Below, in pieces: positions 46,360 through 55,071 of a stretch of DNA of 64,000 nt. A model generated the notes under the pieces. That model did no database searches, was not told the origin of the DNA, and was given only the letters and a program-made list of their open reading frames with translations. This stretch comes from Crocinitomicaceae bacterium (lineage in GTDB: Bacteria > Bacteroidota > Bacteroidia > Flavobacteriales_D > Crocinitomicaceae): contig JACJYW010000003.1 of assembly GCA_020635955.1 (NCBI GenBank), forward strand, positions 186,001-250,000, read 5' to 3'. Position 1 is the stretch's first letter; each line of letters begins with the position of its first letter. The position numbers were made by a program, and so were the translations under genes.

Positions 46360-47205
46360 TTACTCAGATTCTCCAAGATCCTTCAGAATTCTTTCTCTTG
46401 AATAATCAATTTCCAAAAAGCCATAGAGATAGTGCTTTATTAATTTTTCCGCCACAATTGACTTAGAAACCTTTTCTTTCTTGTTTTGATCATCCTTATA
46501 TGACGCATAGATGTCATAGCACTTCTCTTCGGACTCTAACAATTCAACCAAAAGGTTAATATCAGTAGAATCTATCCATTTTTTCGGAAGGAAAAAACTA
46601 TTGACAAAGAGTGGCTTATCTTCTAAAAACTCGAATAATAATTGAATATCCAAATACGTGAAATAATAATACTTGGCCAAATTCTCCTTGGTGATGTCAA
46701 TATTTGCCTGTAGCTTGTTTTCTTCTAGCTGTTTTCCATCAGAACCATAATCGTAAATTGCAAATACATTTCCCAATGAGTCATATTCAGTTGTATATAC
46801 AAAAAATGAAAACGCTATAAAACTAGAATACTCAAGAGTTCCATCTTCTCTATATTCTAATTTAACTCCAGATCTGTCATCTCCAAAATTCATCATTTTG
46901 ATTTCCCCTGTCTCGTAGAATTCAATGAGCGTTGGAAAATTATATGCCTTCCCGTAACGGTGAATTGAACTTACAGAATCAATACCAAAATAACTATCTC
47001 TCCCAACAATTAGTGGCTTACCGTATTCGTCATGTCTAGTCGTATCTCTATAGGTTACTGAAAATCCATTTCCATCAGTCGTATAAACTGTGTCTTTATG
47101 AAATTTATAATCCATTGATTTTACATTCCGCACGAAATTTTGGGAATGGGAAATAAGACTAGTGGCTACGAAAACTATAATTAGTGCAATACGGTTTCTT
47201 TCCAT
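46360..47205 (-). CDS. Cassette gene on the minus strand, secreted protein
   Basis: 281 residues with a signal peptide ending SLISHSQ. MORN-like or YD-like short strands (LIEFYETGEIKMMNFGDD, GVKLEYREDGTLEYSS) then helical C-terminal part. It fills the cassette in reverse, with its stop 5 nt from the left cassette end and its start about 65 bp before the attC, so it cannot be read from an attC- or array-borne promoter. Confidence 0.76.
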   Translation of the reverse strand: MERNRIALIIVFVATSLISHSQNFVRNVKSMDYKFHKDTVYTTDGNGFSVTYRDTTRHDEYGKPLIVGRDSYFGIDSVSSIHRYGKAYNFPTLIEFYETGEIKMMNFGDDRSGVKLEYREDGTLEYSSFIAFSFFVYTTEYDSLGNVFAIYDYGSDGKQLEENKLQANIDITKENLAKYYYFTYLDIQLLFEFLEDKPLFVNSFFLPKKWIDSTDINLLVELLESEEKCYDIYASYKDDQNKKEKVSKSIVAEKLIKHYLYGFLEIDYSRERILKDLGESE

Positions 47206-47271
47206 TTCATAGCAAATTAACTACGGACTGATTTACGACTTAGTAGAAATTTTATTGTGTAGAAAAACAAA

Positions 47272-47440
47272 GCCTAACATAATAGCTAAAGCTAACGTCC
47301 GACCCTTGGCCGGCCCTCTTCTCGCCCATTACGTGTCCATAATCCTGAGGTGCCATCACGGTCGGACAGCCAGAGTCCGGGATTTTTTTGCCCACACACT
47401 TCGCACGCAATAAATTGCTAGCTTTAGCCAAACGTTAGCG
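47272..47440 (+). repeat. attC site 34
   Basis: GCCTAAC to GTTAGCG, 169 bp. L arms GCTAAAGCT/AGCTTTAGC; N6 GGCTTT/AAAGCC 6/6. Confidence 0.93.
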
Positions 47441-47445
47441 CTAAT

Positions 47446-47563
47446 CGACCCATACACTTGACCAATACATCCTTCCATGATCAATCGTACGGACCGACTA
47501 CACTGCGTTCCGTCTTCGGTGGTGAGTAAGAAAAATCCCATTTCCGGGTATTAGACTCACCAC
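47446..47563 (+). promoter_or_regulatory. Conserved structured TA leader (5)
   Basis: ACGGA/TCCGT stem, CTTCGGTGGTGAGTAAGA, CCCATTTCCGGG and ACTCACCAC closing arm. Confidence 0.75.
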
Positions 47564-47570
47564 GGAACCA

Positions 47571-47601
47571 TTGCTTTCTGACACGAATTTTCGTATCTTT
47601 A
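47571..47601 (+). promoter_or_regulatory. Promoter of ParE-type pair (5)
   Basis: TTG 47571 and TATCTTTA 47594-47601, 20-nt spacing; ATG 47607. Confidence 0.72.
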
Positions 47602-47606
47602 CGCCA

Positions 47607-47837
47607 ATGAAAGCAATTGACCTAAATAGCACAAAGCTTGAATTAATCAAATGGATCTCAAGTCTTAATGATGATAAAGTTCTTGAGTTAATTAATTCGT
47701 TCCGTATTTCCAAAACGGACAAGGATTGGTGGGAGGAGTTATCTAACCAACAAAAAAAAGAGATTGAAATGTCCTTGAAAGATCTTGATGAAGGAAAAGG
47801 AATTTCTTCAGAAGAGTTTTGGAAAAAGCATGGTTAA
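47607..47837 (+). CDS. Antitoxin of ParE/RelE-type pair
   Basis: 76 residues, close homologue of 41976-42218 (LIKWISSLNDDKVLELINSF, DKDWWEELSNQQKKEIEMSL, ISSEEFWKKHG). Its stop TAA shares its last base with the toxin ATG. Confidence 0.83.
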   Translation: MKAIDLNSTKLELIKWISSLNDDKVLELINSFRISKTDKDWWEELSNQQKKEIEMSLKDLDEGKGISSEEFWKKHG

Positions 47838-48145
47838 TGGCTAAGAAAGTTTCTAAAATCATCTGGTCTCCGTTAGCCGAGAGACAATACCTGAACATAA
47901 AAGACTATTTACTTGAAGAATTCTCTCAAAGAGAGTTAGTTAACTTCAATGTTATGCTTCAAAAGTTCGAAATAGTAGTAAAAAAATACCCTGATGCGTA
48001 TCCGGAAACTTCCTTTAAAAAGAACCTCAGAAGAGCAGTTCTTAGTAAAGTTGTCTCAGTTTTTTATCGGGTAAACGGAACGGAAATCCATATTGTTGCT
48101 GTATATGATAACCGACAGGATTTCCAGAGCAAATTAAAAAACTAG
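47837..48145 (+). CDS. ParE/RelE-family toxin
   Basis: 102 residues from ATG 47837; an in-frame ATG at 47819 lies inside the antitoxin gene. IIWSPLAERQYLNIKDYLLE, YPDAYPETSFKKNLRRAVLS and IHIVAVYDNRQDF show the ParE fold with the DNR end. Same cassette type as 41976-42507. Confidence 0.86.
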   Translation: MAKKVSKIIWSPLAERQYLNIKDYLLEEFSQRELVNFNVMLQKFEIVVKKYPDAYPETSFKKNLRRAVLSKVVSVFYRVNGTEIHIVAVYDNRQDFQSKLKN

Positions 48146-48311
48146 CGCTAACATAATAAGTAAATATCACGTCCGACTCGCGTCCACGCGCTTTACGCCC
48201 ATAACTTGTCCAATATCCGGGTAGCCATCACGGTCGGACGGATAAAAGTCCGGGATTTGGCCATCACACTTCGCGCCGGCATAAATGCCTATATTTACTC
48301 AAACGTTAGCA
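48146..48311 (+). repeat. attC site 35
   Basis: CGCTAAC to GTTAGCA, 166 bp. L arms AGTAAATAT/ATATTTACT; N6 GCGCTA/TAGCGC 6/6. Confidence 0.93.
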
Positions 48312-48319
48312 ACTATTAC

Positions 48320-48901
48320 ATGGGAGTTTGTCTTTTTCTAGAAACAAGTACTGGAAGCACCAATTCAAGTATCTGCTTTAGAAAATTTTATGATGACGTT
48401 ATCCAATCAGATTCAGAAGTAATTCCTCACAAACAAATTTTATCGGACCACCAAATCGAACTGATTGCTCCACAACTTGACGAAGAAGTTAATTTCAACG
48501 CAATTGACCCTAAAGAATTCCTAGAGGTGATCCAATTGATTCATGATTATATTGAGAAAAATAATGAACGTCTTCCAATGTTTCATTGGTTTATAAAACC
48601 TAATGGTTCAAAAACGGGAAGTTCTGATATATTTCATCATAATGGAAACGAAGTCTACTTAAATGGAATTCACAATAATTCTCAAAAAAGAGACTATGTT
48701 CAATTACGCATGTCGGACTCGTTAGCCAAAGAATACCAATGGATTGCTGCCAAACCAGTGATAGAGTTTGACGGAATTAGATTTGATCTTTACTCAAAGA
48801 CTATGTTAGAAACATATAATGATGAATTAAATGAATTAATGGCTGTTTGCAACTATGCAATAACTCACAATGAAGGCGTCATCTGGTCTGTGAGTTTCTA
48901 A
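48320..48901 (+). CDS. Cassette gene, hypothetical cytosolic protein
   Basis: 193 residues from ATG 48320, 8 nt after the R' box; no signal peptide. Mixed alpha/beta (DPKEFLEVIQLIHDYIEKNN; FHWFIKPNGSKTGSSDIFHH; VIEFDGIRFDLYSKTM). Not recognised; may be an immunity or regulatory protein but nothing in the sequence proves it. Confidence 0.68.
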   Translation: MGVCLFLETSTGSTNSSICFRKFYDDVIQSDSEVIPHKQILSDHQIELIAPQLDEEVNFNAIDPKEFLEVIQLIHDYIEKNNERLPMFHWFIKPNGSKTGSSDIFHHNGNEVYLNGIHNNSQKRDYVQLRMSDSLAKEYQWIAAKPVIEFDGIRFDLYSKTMLETYNDELNELMAVCNYAITHNEGVIWSVSF

Positions 48902-48909
48902 AAAACAGT

Positions 48910-49078
48910 TGCTAACATAGTAGGTAAAGTTCATGTCCGACTCTCTGGCCACGCTTTTCCCTCCCAGTACGTGTACATATCCGGGCTTCCATCTCTCGGT
49001 CGGACAAACCAGAATCCGGGGTTTTGGCCACCGCACATCAAGACGGCATAAATGCCTAACTTTACCCAAACGTTAGCA
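48910..49078 (+). repeat. attC site 36
   Basis: TGCTAAC to GTTAGCA, 169 bp. L arms GGTAAAGTT/AACTTTACC; N6 GCAACT/AGTTGC 6/6. Confidence 0.93.
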
Positions 49079-49091
49079 TTAATTACCCAAA

Positions 49092-49565
49092 ATGAAACTG
49101 TATCACTTCTTTCTTCCGCTACTGCTATTTGCATGTAATAACGGAAGTACTGACGTTTCAGAAATTCCAGAGACAAAAAGTATTGAAAAGACTTATGATC
49201 CGAGAATTGTCGGAAACTGGTCTATCGTGAAATATAAATACTATCCAATTGGACATGATTACTCAATAGATTATTCGAAAGACACATTGTTAGTTAGAAC
49301 ATTTAGTATTGACGAAGGTCAAGTTCTTCGGTTAAATATTAAGGAAAATGGAAAACTTACCATCAATGACAATCAAGGCGAATATTGGTGTGAGGGGATT
49401 AGATTGATTTTAGATTGTAACTGTGACAATGTGAACATTCCTTTTTCTTGTCAAGGGGTTTATGTATACCCTTTTCTCAATGATTTCCGCATGACTCTGG
49501 AGCAAGTCGTGTATGACGAGAGAAACAATGAAGTTGGACGTTTCTTTTACTCTTTCCGTAGATAG
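49092..49565 (+). CDS. Cassette gene, lipocalin-like lipoprotein
   Basis: 157 residues. SP-II signal with lipobox LFAC-N, then PRIVGNWSIVKYKYYP, a lipocalin-type start, and VLRLNIKENGKLTINDNQGE with a Cys pair CNCDNVN. Small secreted barrel; ligand unknown. Confidence 0.75.
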   Translation: MKLYHFFLPLLLFACNNGSTDVSEIPETKSIEKTYDPRIVGNWSIVKYKYYPIGHDYSIDYSKDTLLVRTFSIDEGQVLRLNIKENGKLTINDNQGEYWCEGIRLILDCNCDNVNIPFSCQGVYVYPFLNDFRMTLEQVVYDERNNEVGRFFYSFRR

Positions 49566-49625
49566 CTTTCCTTAATATTTCCTTTTGAGCTATAAATACT
49601 GTGTTTTATAGGAGTAGAAAACTAA

Positions 49626-49793
49626 TGCTAACACAGTAGGTAAAGCTCACGTCCGACTCTCGTCCACGCGCTTTTCGCCCATTGTAAACCCAAAGTCCGG
49701 GCGGCCATCACGGTCGGACGGATAAAAGTCCGGGGCTTGGCCATCACACTTCGCGGCGCAAATAAATTTGCTAGCTTTACCCAAACGTTGTGC
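49626..49793 (+). repeat. attC site 37
   Basis: TGCTAAC to GTTGTGC, 168 bp. L arms GGTAAAGCT/AGCTTTACC; N6 GCATTA/TAATGC 6/6. Same type as site 22, next to a different gene. Confidence 0.93.
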
Positions 49794-49799
49794 AGCATT

Positions 49800-50300
49800 A
49801 TGGCAAGGCTTTTCTGTCTATTACTTCTTTTACCAATTATCTCTTGTTCTTCTGACTCGACAGAAACGGAGGAATATACTCCTGACAACGTAAAAAATCA
49901 AACCGAAATTGACACTTCAAAAATTGTTGTCTTTAGCGAAAAGAGATACACTGATCACTTCTTAGATAGCTGTACAACTACGGACTTATCAATTGATGAA
50001 CTGAATCAACTTGAAGAAATTCTAGAACAAATTTGTTCGGAGAATGAGCAATTAAATGGTCTTGAAGTTTACCATAGACAATACGTTCCCGGTATTTCTA
50101 CGGACAATCATAAACTTGTTTGGATCAACTGTTTTTGCTACCAAGAAGTGGTGTATGACAAATGGAAGGAAGGGGTAATTACCGTGCGAGAAGGAGCACC
50201 TTGCCATTTCTATGTAACTGTAGATCTAACCAGCAAAGTGTGGTTTGACCTGGAACTGAATGATGTGCATAGCGTGCATGAAAAACGCAGCACAACATAA
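49800..50300 (+). CDS. Cassette gene, lipoprotein
   Basis: 166 residues from ATG 49800, 6 nt after the R' box. SP-II signal with lipobox IISC-S. Acidic linker with Thr/Glu, then ELNQLEEILEQICSENEQ and CFCYQEVVYDKWKEG. The stop lies in attC 38. Confidence 0.72.
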   Translation: MARLFCLLLLLPIISCSSDSTETEEYTPDNVKNQTEIDTSKIVVFSEKRYTDHFLDSCTTTDLSIDELNQLEEILEQICSENEQLNGLEVYHRQYVPGISTDNHKLVWINCFCYQEVVYDKWKEGVITVREGAPCHFYVTVDLTSKVWFDLELNDVHSVHEKRSTT

Positions 50301-50461
50301 TAGCTAAAATTCATGTCCGACTCTCTGGCCACGCTTTTCCCTCCCAGTACGTGTCCAGTATTCGGGGCTTCCGGCTCGCGGTCGGACAGACCAGAATCCG
50401 GGGTTTTTCCCCACCGCACATCAAGTCGCCATAAATGGCTAATTTTAGCCAAACGTTGTAT
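50290..50461 (+). repeat. attC site 38
   Basis: GCACAAC to GTTGTAT, 172 bp; R boxes use the GTTG/CAAC variant on both sides. L arms GCTAAAATT/AATTTTAGC; N6 TGCAGC/GCAGCA 5/6. Confidence 0.93.
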
Positions 50462-50473
50462 TTCATTACGGTT

Positions 50474-50803
50474 ATGGCAATTGCTAAAAAGGGTTTTCGC
50501 AAAATTGTGGTGAATGGACTCCCTTTCCATTGGAAGTTCAATGAAAAGATAATTATTGCTGGTGGAGAAAATGGCAACGGACTATTGACTGTTGATTTTG
50601 GTTGGTACGACATTTGGCTTTATGTGAATGACCAAGAAAATGAACCACCACCATATGAACCAAAACGTGTAACCCCAGAATTTGTAAAAAAGTGTATTGT
50701 ATTTGCTTTAAGCAAGGAATGGAAGCCAGATCAAAGTTCTTCAGTTTTCAATGTTTTTTACCAAAACGGCCAGTTCTCGACTGAAAAACGAAACACAACA
50801 TAG
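50474..50803 (+). CDS. Cassette gene, small cytosolic protein
   Basis: 109 residues. IAKKGFRKIVVNGLPFHWKF, GLLTVDFGWYDIWLYVND and YEPKRVTPEFVKKCIVFALS suggest a compact alpha/beta fold. Not recognised. Stop lies in attC 39. Confidence 0.65.
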   Translation: MAIAKKGFRKIVVNGLPFHWKFNEKIIIAGGENGNGLLTVDFGWYDIWLYVNDQENEPPPYEPKRVTPEFVKKCIVFALSKEWKPDQSSSVFNVFYQNGQFSTEKRNTT

Positions 50804-50959
50804 TAAGCAAAGCTTACGTCCGACACTTGTCCATCACGCTTCTCGCCCATTACGTGTCCTTAGTCCTGGGGTGCCATCACGGTCGGACAGCCAAAGTCCG
50901 GGGTTTTTCGCCTACACACTCGCACGCAATAAATTGCTAGCTTTGCTCAAACGTTAGCT
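50793..50959 (+). repeat. attC site 39
   Basis: ACACAAC to GTTAGCT, 167 bp. L arms AGCAAAGCT/AGCTTTGCT; N6 TATTTC/GAAACA 5/6. R'' CAAC fits the GTTG start of the same cassette. Confidence 0.92.
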
Positions 50960-50963
50960 TTCA

Positions 50964-51704
50964 TTGAAGTACTCAATTCACATATTATTTCTTGTCTTAA
51001 TAAATGTTGGGTGCACAGATAATTTTCAATCTGATGAAAGGATAAAAGAATCAGAATCCTTTTCATTGGATTCAACTTTATGGATGATTGAACTTGAATC
51101 TCAAACAACTATAAGACAAGATACTAACTACATCTATTTTTTATCTGATTCTATTTTCGTTGAGCTAATCCATTTGGATATTGATTCGATTACTTCTGAA
51201 TTATATTTTAAAGATCTTTCAAACGATTTTATTGATCAACAATTCTTTGTCAAACGCGGTAACCACTACCTAGCTGGTCGAGATTCATGGGGTTATGAAG
51301 CAGAAATTGAATTGAAGAGAATAACCAAAGATCAATTAATCTTTACAACAACGCGTTTAGAAAGTTCGTTCGCGGAAGAATATCGACTAAAAAAGATCAT
51401 ACAAAGTGATTCAATCAATTTTGAATTCAATGACTTTTACAAATCCCGGTTAAACTCTTTTATAAATGACACAATGGTCGTCTATGGGCTCTTCGAAGAT
51501 GGGATTTGGATACAGCATGTTTATCAAGGAAGGATAATGGAATACGTCTCAATCGAATTAACTAAATCACAGCCAAAAAATCTAAAAAACGGGTATCAGC
51601 TTTATATTGGAGATAACAATCGGTTATACTCTCTTCGAAGCTGTTGTTTAACAGACTTAAAGGCTACTTGCTCTGGAAGGTTAGAGGATGTGGTTTATCA
51701 CTAA
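50964..51704 (+). CDS. Cassette gene, lipoprotein
   Basis: 246 residues from TTG 50964, 4 nt after R'. SP-II signal with lipobox NVGC-T; strand-rich mature part (WMIELESQTTIRQDTNYIYF, IWIQHVYQGRIMEYVSIEL) ending in a CC pair (RSCCLTDL). Function unknown. Confidence 0.7.
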   Translation: MKYSIHILFLVLINVGCTDNFQSDERIKESESFSLDSTLWMIELESQTTIRQDTNYIYFLSDSIFVELIHLDIDSITSELYFKDLSNDFIDQQFFVKRGNHYLAGRDSWGYEAEIELKRITKDQLIFTTTRLESSFAEEYRLKKIIQSDSINFEFNDFYKSRLNSFINDTMVVYGLFEDGIWIQHVYQGRIMEYVSIELTKSQPKNLKNGYQLYIGDNNRLYSLRSCCLTDLKATCSGRLEDVVYH

Positions 51705-51741
51705 GTAATTCTCAATTATAGGTGAAGGGGTAAAAAACGCA

Positions 51742-51909
51742 AGCTAACATAATAGCTAAAGCTAACGTCCGACCCTTGGCCGGCCCTTTTCTCTCCCATT
51801 ACGTGTCCATAGTACTGGGGTGCCATCTCGGTCGGACAGCCAAAGTCCGGGATTTTTTGCCTGCACACTTCGCACGCAATAAATTGCTAGCTTTAGCCAA
51901 ACGTTATGA
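51742..51909 (+). repeat. attC site 40
   Basis: AGCTAAC to GTTATGA, 168 bp. L arms GCTAAAGCT/AGCTTTAGC; N6 GCTTTC/GCAAGC 5/6. Confidence 0.93.
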
Positions 51910-51934
51910 ATTATTAGAACGTAATAATATAAAG

Positions 51935-52903
51935 TTGAATAAACTACTTATATACAGTTTTATAGTTTTTGCAGTTTACAGCTGTAGAAAAGACCCTCTA
52001 CTTAACAATAACAAGAGTACCGATTGGCAATTGCGGACATTTACAAGCGGAGGTGCAGTCAAGGATGGACATATGGTTCAATTCTTCGGTAATGAAACCG
52101 TATTTGTTGGCGGTTATTCAAATTCGCTATATCCTTCGGGTGTTTCTTGGTACTCTTCTGATAATGGCATTACTTGGAATACCGCTTTTGGCAATTTTGA
52201 AGGCCAACCGATTAACACTATCAGCTTGATCAATGATAGTTCAGCATTTATTATTTCAAGTAGCATTGGGGATCCTGATTTAATATACACCAATGATTAC
52301 TGTCTCAATTTTTCAAACAATTCATTAGGAACAAGTTGTGCACCAAACATTAATACAACAGCTATACATTTTTTTAACGATTCGCTAGGTTTTGTTGATG
52401 ACAAAAGGACTGAAAATGGAGGACAATCTTGGATATGTAGCACTTTACCTACAAGTAATTATTACTTTTTCTTAAATGATAGCTTAGGTTACTCTTGCTC
52501 AGGAAATGAATTATTATTGACTTTAGATACAGGTTGGACATGGTCGAATGTATATACAAGCTCAAATTTGCTAAAAGAAGTTAGGTTCTTTGATGAGTCC
52601 AATGGATTACTTTTAGCAGGAACAGAATTATTAAAATCAATAGACGGAGGTACTACTTGGACAACATTAAAATCAGAAGTGAATTCATTTTATTTTATTG
52701 ATAGTCAAACTGGCTTAATTACATCTGATAACAAAATATTAAAAACGACCGACTCAGGCATTACCTGGTCTCAAGTTTTCGAGACAGATAAAATCAGCTT
52801 TCTAGATATCGCCTGGAGGGGAAACACTGCTATTGCCGTTGGTATTCAATTAAATGCTACTGAAAACGGCGACTATTTTATAGCAATTTCAAACAATCCT
52901 TAG
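51935..52903 (+). CDS. Cassette gene, Ycf48/BNR-repeat-like lipoprotein
   Basis: 322 residues from TTG 51935. SP-II signal with lipobox VYSC-R. Seven-bladed-propeller pattern of the Ycf48/sialidase-like type, with Asp-box-like repeats SSDNGITWNTAFG, TLDTGWTWSNVY, SIDGGTTWTTLK and TTDSGITWSQVF. Surface-exposed propeller, ligand unknown. Confidence 0.8.
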   Translation: MNKLLIYSFIVFAVYSCRKDPLLNNNKSTDWQLRTFTSGGAVKDGHMVQFFGNETVFVGGYSNSLYPSGVSWYSSDNGITWNTAFGNFEGQPINTISLINDSSAFIISSSIGDPDLIYTNDYCLNFSNNSLGTSCAPNINTTAIHFFNDSLGFVDDKRTENGGQSWICSTLPTSNYYFFLNDSLGYSCSGNELLLTLDTGWTWSNVYTSSNLLKEVRFFDESNGLLLAGTELLKSIDGGTTWTTLKSEVNSFYFIDSQTGLITSDNKILKTTDSGITWSQVFETDKISFLDIAWRGNTAIAVGIQLNATENGDYFIAISNNP

Positions 52904-52911
52904 AAAACAAT

Positions 52912-53077
52912 TCATAACATAATAGCTAAAGCATACGTCCGACACTTGGCCGGCGCGCTTTCGCCCATTACGTGTCCAAAGTCCGGGCGGCCATCTCGGT
53001 CGGACAGCCAAAGTCCGGGATTTTTTGCCTACACACTTCGCACGCAATAAATTGCTAGCTTTAGCCAAACGTTATGA
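52912..53077 (+). repeat. attC site 41
   Basis: TCATAAC to GTTATGA, 166 bp. L arms GCTAAAGCA/AGCTTTAGC, eight of nine paired; N6 TGAATT/AATTCA 6/6. Confidence 0.92.
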
Positions 53078-53540
53078 ATAATCAGTGGCTCGGAGCCACA
53101 ACATCTCTAAAGTCGCACCGTATTTCTACGGTTTTTTTATGCTTAAATGTATCTGAAAACTCAGTGGTATTTCTGAAAGAAACCAGATCTCGTTCTGCGC
53201 GGTTAAATTTTCTCTTGATCTGAAAAGTTAGAATAGTTTCCCTGCTTTCTTCCTGCGCATCTGCTCGCAAGTGGTCCACAATTTCCAAAATTTCACCTGT
53301 CTTCCTTTACCACTGCTTTCTGCAACCATGCTGGCGCGCGTCACTCGTGTCAATCGATTCTCAAGTTCCACTCTCCTATTCGCTCGTATTTAAGGGCTTG
53401 GTATCTGATCCGTTCGTGCGACCTTTAGTTCTGAAAACTATTCATAACATAGTAACTAAAGTTCACAGCCAACACTCGCCCACTGTCCGGGTTTGCCTCC
53501 GCACTTTGCGTCGCAATAAATTGCTAACTTTAGTCAAACG
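53072..53540 (+). repeat. Repeat cassette, copy 8
   Basis: Same start, hairpin (GTGGCTCGGAGCCAC) and terminator-like CCGTATTTCTACGG as copy 1, located 32 kb from it. Confidence 0.85.
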
Positions 53541-53546
53541 TTAGCA
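53442..53546 (+). repeat. attC site 42 (short type)
   Basis: TCATAAC to GTTAGCA, 105 bp. L arms ACTAAAGTT/AACTTTAGT; N6 6/6. Confidence 0.93.
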
Positions 53547-53554
53547 TTCATTAT

Positions 53555-54214
53555 ATGAATCGCCTCTACTACATATTCCCTTTGTTACTGCTAACAGTAT
53601 GGCTTTCCTCTTGTAAAAAGGAATCAACAGTCACTATTAAAGCAATGGACTACATTACTGGGGAAGGAGCAGTGTACGCAAATTTGAATTTTGAAGTAGT
53701 AGAGAAACACACACCCTTTCAGGAGGAAAAATCTAAAGTCGTTTACACAGGTCAACTTGACCAGAACGGACAGGCTTCATTCACCCTAAAAATGAATCCA
53801 AAAAGAAACTATGTCCTTGGAATTGAAGACCCTCCAAATTTATGTTATGGTGAAGTACAACAATATTATTTAGATCATGCTTCTAATAATAATGTGACAT
53901 TTGAATTTGCCCAATGTGCATTTTCCAAATTGATAATTAATAATGCGAACTGCATAGATGCAAACGACAAGTTGGTTCTATATAGATCGAATGATTTAGG
54001 AACAATAGACGGAACTTACGCTTGGGAACATAACGGGTGTGTTTATTGGGAAACTACAGGAGGTGTAGACGGAGATCCTGCTGGTTATTCGAGTATACCT
54101 TACGGAAACATCTATTACCACTGGGAAGTCACAAAGAATAACATCACTACTTCTCACCATGACACAGTATTCTATAATATTGGAGAGTACAAAACATACC
54201 AAATAGATTACTGA
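53555..54214 (+). CDS. Cassette gene, lipoprotein (tandem paralogue 1)
   Basis: 219 residues. SP-II signal with lipobox LSSC-K. Carboxypeptidase-regulatory-like beta-sandwich: TVTIKAMDYITGEGAVYANL, VVYTGQLDQNGQASFTLKM, YVLGIEDPPNLCYGEVQQYY. About 60 percent alike to the next gene by eye. Stop overlaps next ATG by one base. Confidence 0.76.
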   Translation: MNRLYYIFPLLLLTVWLSSCKKESTVTIKAMDYITGEGAVYANLNFEVVEKHTPFQEEKSKVVYTGQLDQNGQASFTLKMNPKRNYVLGIEDPPNLCYGEVQQYYLDHASNNNVTFEFAQCAFSKLIINNANCIDANDKLVLYRSNDLGTIDGTYAWEHNGCVYWETTGGVDGDPAGYSSIPYGNIYYHWEVTKNNITTSHHDTVFYNIGEYKTYQIDY

Positions 54215-54891
54215 TGGTGAAAAACTTATATCGCATATCGTCATTAATTCTGCTAACAGCATTCCTTTTCTCATGTAAGAAGGAAAGCACAATAACGATT
54301 CAAGCGGAAGACTACATTACCGGGGACGGTTCTGGTTATGCAAATATGAATTTTGAAGTTATTGAAAAGTATACTCCTTTTTTTGAGGAGAAATCTAAAG
54401 TAGTTTATTCAGGTCAACTTGATCAAAACGGACAAGCTTCATTTAATCTAAAAATGAAGAACAATCGAAAATATGTACTTGGAATTGAAGATCCTCCGAA
54501 CTTGTGTTACGGAGAAGTTCAACAATATTATTTGGACCATGCTTCTAACAATAATGTCAACTTCAAATATTTAAAATGTGGTTATTTAAATTTACCTAGA
54601 GTTAATTCTAATTGTGAAGGTCCAACTGAACAATTCAGATTGAGATACTATTATTCCCAAGATCAAAATATTTTCTATTACACTGGCTATGTTGATGCGA
54701 ATTTCGATTGGGACCCAAATAAATACCTCGAAGGTTGTATTGACTATTCAAATCACAACGTATATTATCCTGTTCCAGAAGGTCAATACTCTCTTGAATG
54801 GCAGGTAGTTCGGCAAAGTGGAACTGTATATGGTTCACAAACGATAGAGGTAATTAAATCGGACACTACCAACCATCTGATTTCCTATTGA
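54214..54891 (+). CDS. Cassette gene, lipoprotein (tandem paralogue 2)
   Basis: 225 residues. SP-II signal with lipobox LFSC-K and the same TITIQAEDYITGDGSGYANM, VVYSGQLDQNGQASFNLKM and YVLGIEDPPNLCYGE segments as its neighbour; the C-terminal thirds have diverged. Both genes are in one cassette without a site between them, so the duplication happened inside the cassette. Confidence 0.76.
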   Translation: MVKNLYRISSLILLTAFLFSCKKESTITIQAEDYITGDGSGYANMNFEVIEKYTPFFEEKSKVVYSGQLDQNGQASFNLKMKNNRKYVLGIEDPPNLCYGEVQQYYLDHASNNNVNFKYLKCGYLNLPRVNSNCEGPTEQFRLRYYYSQDQNIFYYTGYVDANFDWDPNKYLEGCIDYSNHNVYYPVPEGQYSLEWQVVRQSGTVYGSQTIEVIKSDTTNHLISY

Positions 54892-54903
54892 GTGAAAAAC
54901 GCA

Positions 54904-55071
54904 TGCTAACATAATAGCTAAAGCAAACGTCCGACACTTGGCCGGCCCTCTTCTCTCCCATTATGTGTCCAAAGTCCTGGGGTGCCATCACGGTCGGACA
55001 GCCATAGTCCGGGATTTTTTGCCCGCACACTTCGCACGCAATAAATTGCTAGCTTTAGCCAAACGTTATGG
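54904..55071 (+). repeat. attC site 43
   Basis: TGCTAAC to GTTATGG, 168 bp. L arms GCTAAAGCA/AGCTTTAGC, eight of nine; N6 GCATTC/GCATGC 5/6. Confidence 0.92.

Noticed and set aside
48836..49069. Recurrent minus-strand frames of 60-100 codons over attC sites (also 26308, 35127, 34116, 43742, 59910)
   Set aside because: They are translations of the recombination site itself and recur with it, not with a gene.
51776..51934. Upstream extension of the propeller lipoprotein
   Set aside because: Would translate attC 40; the signal peptide starts at TTG 51935.
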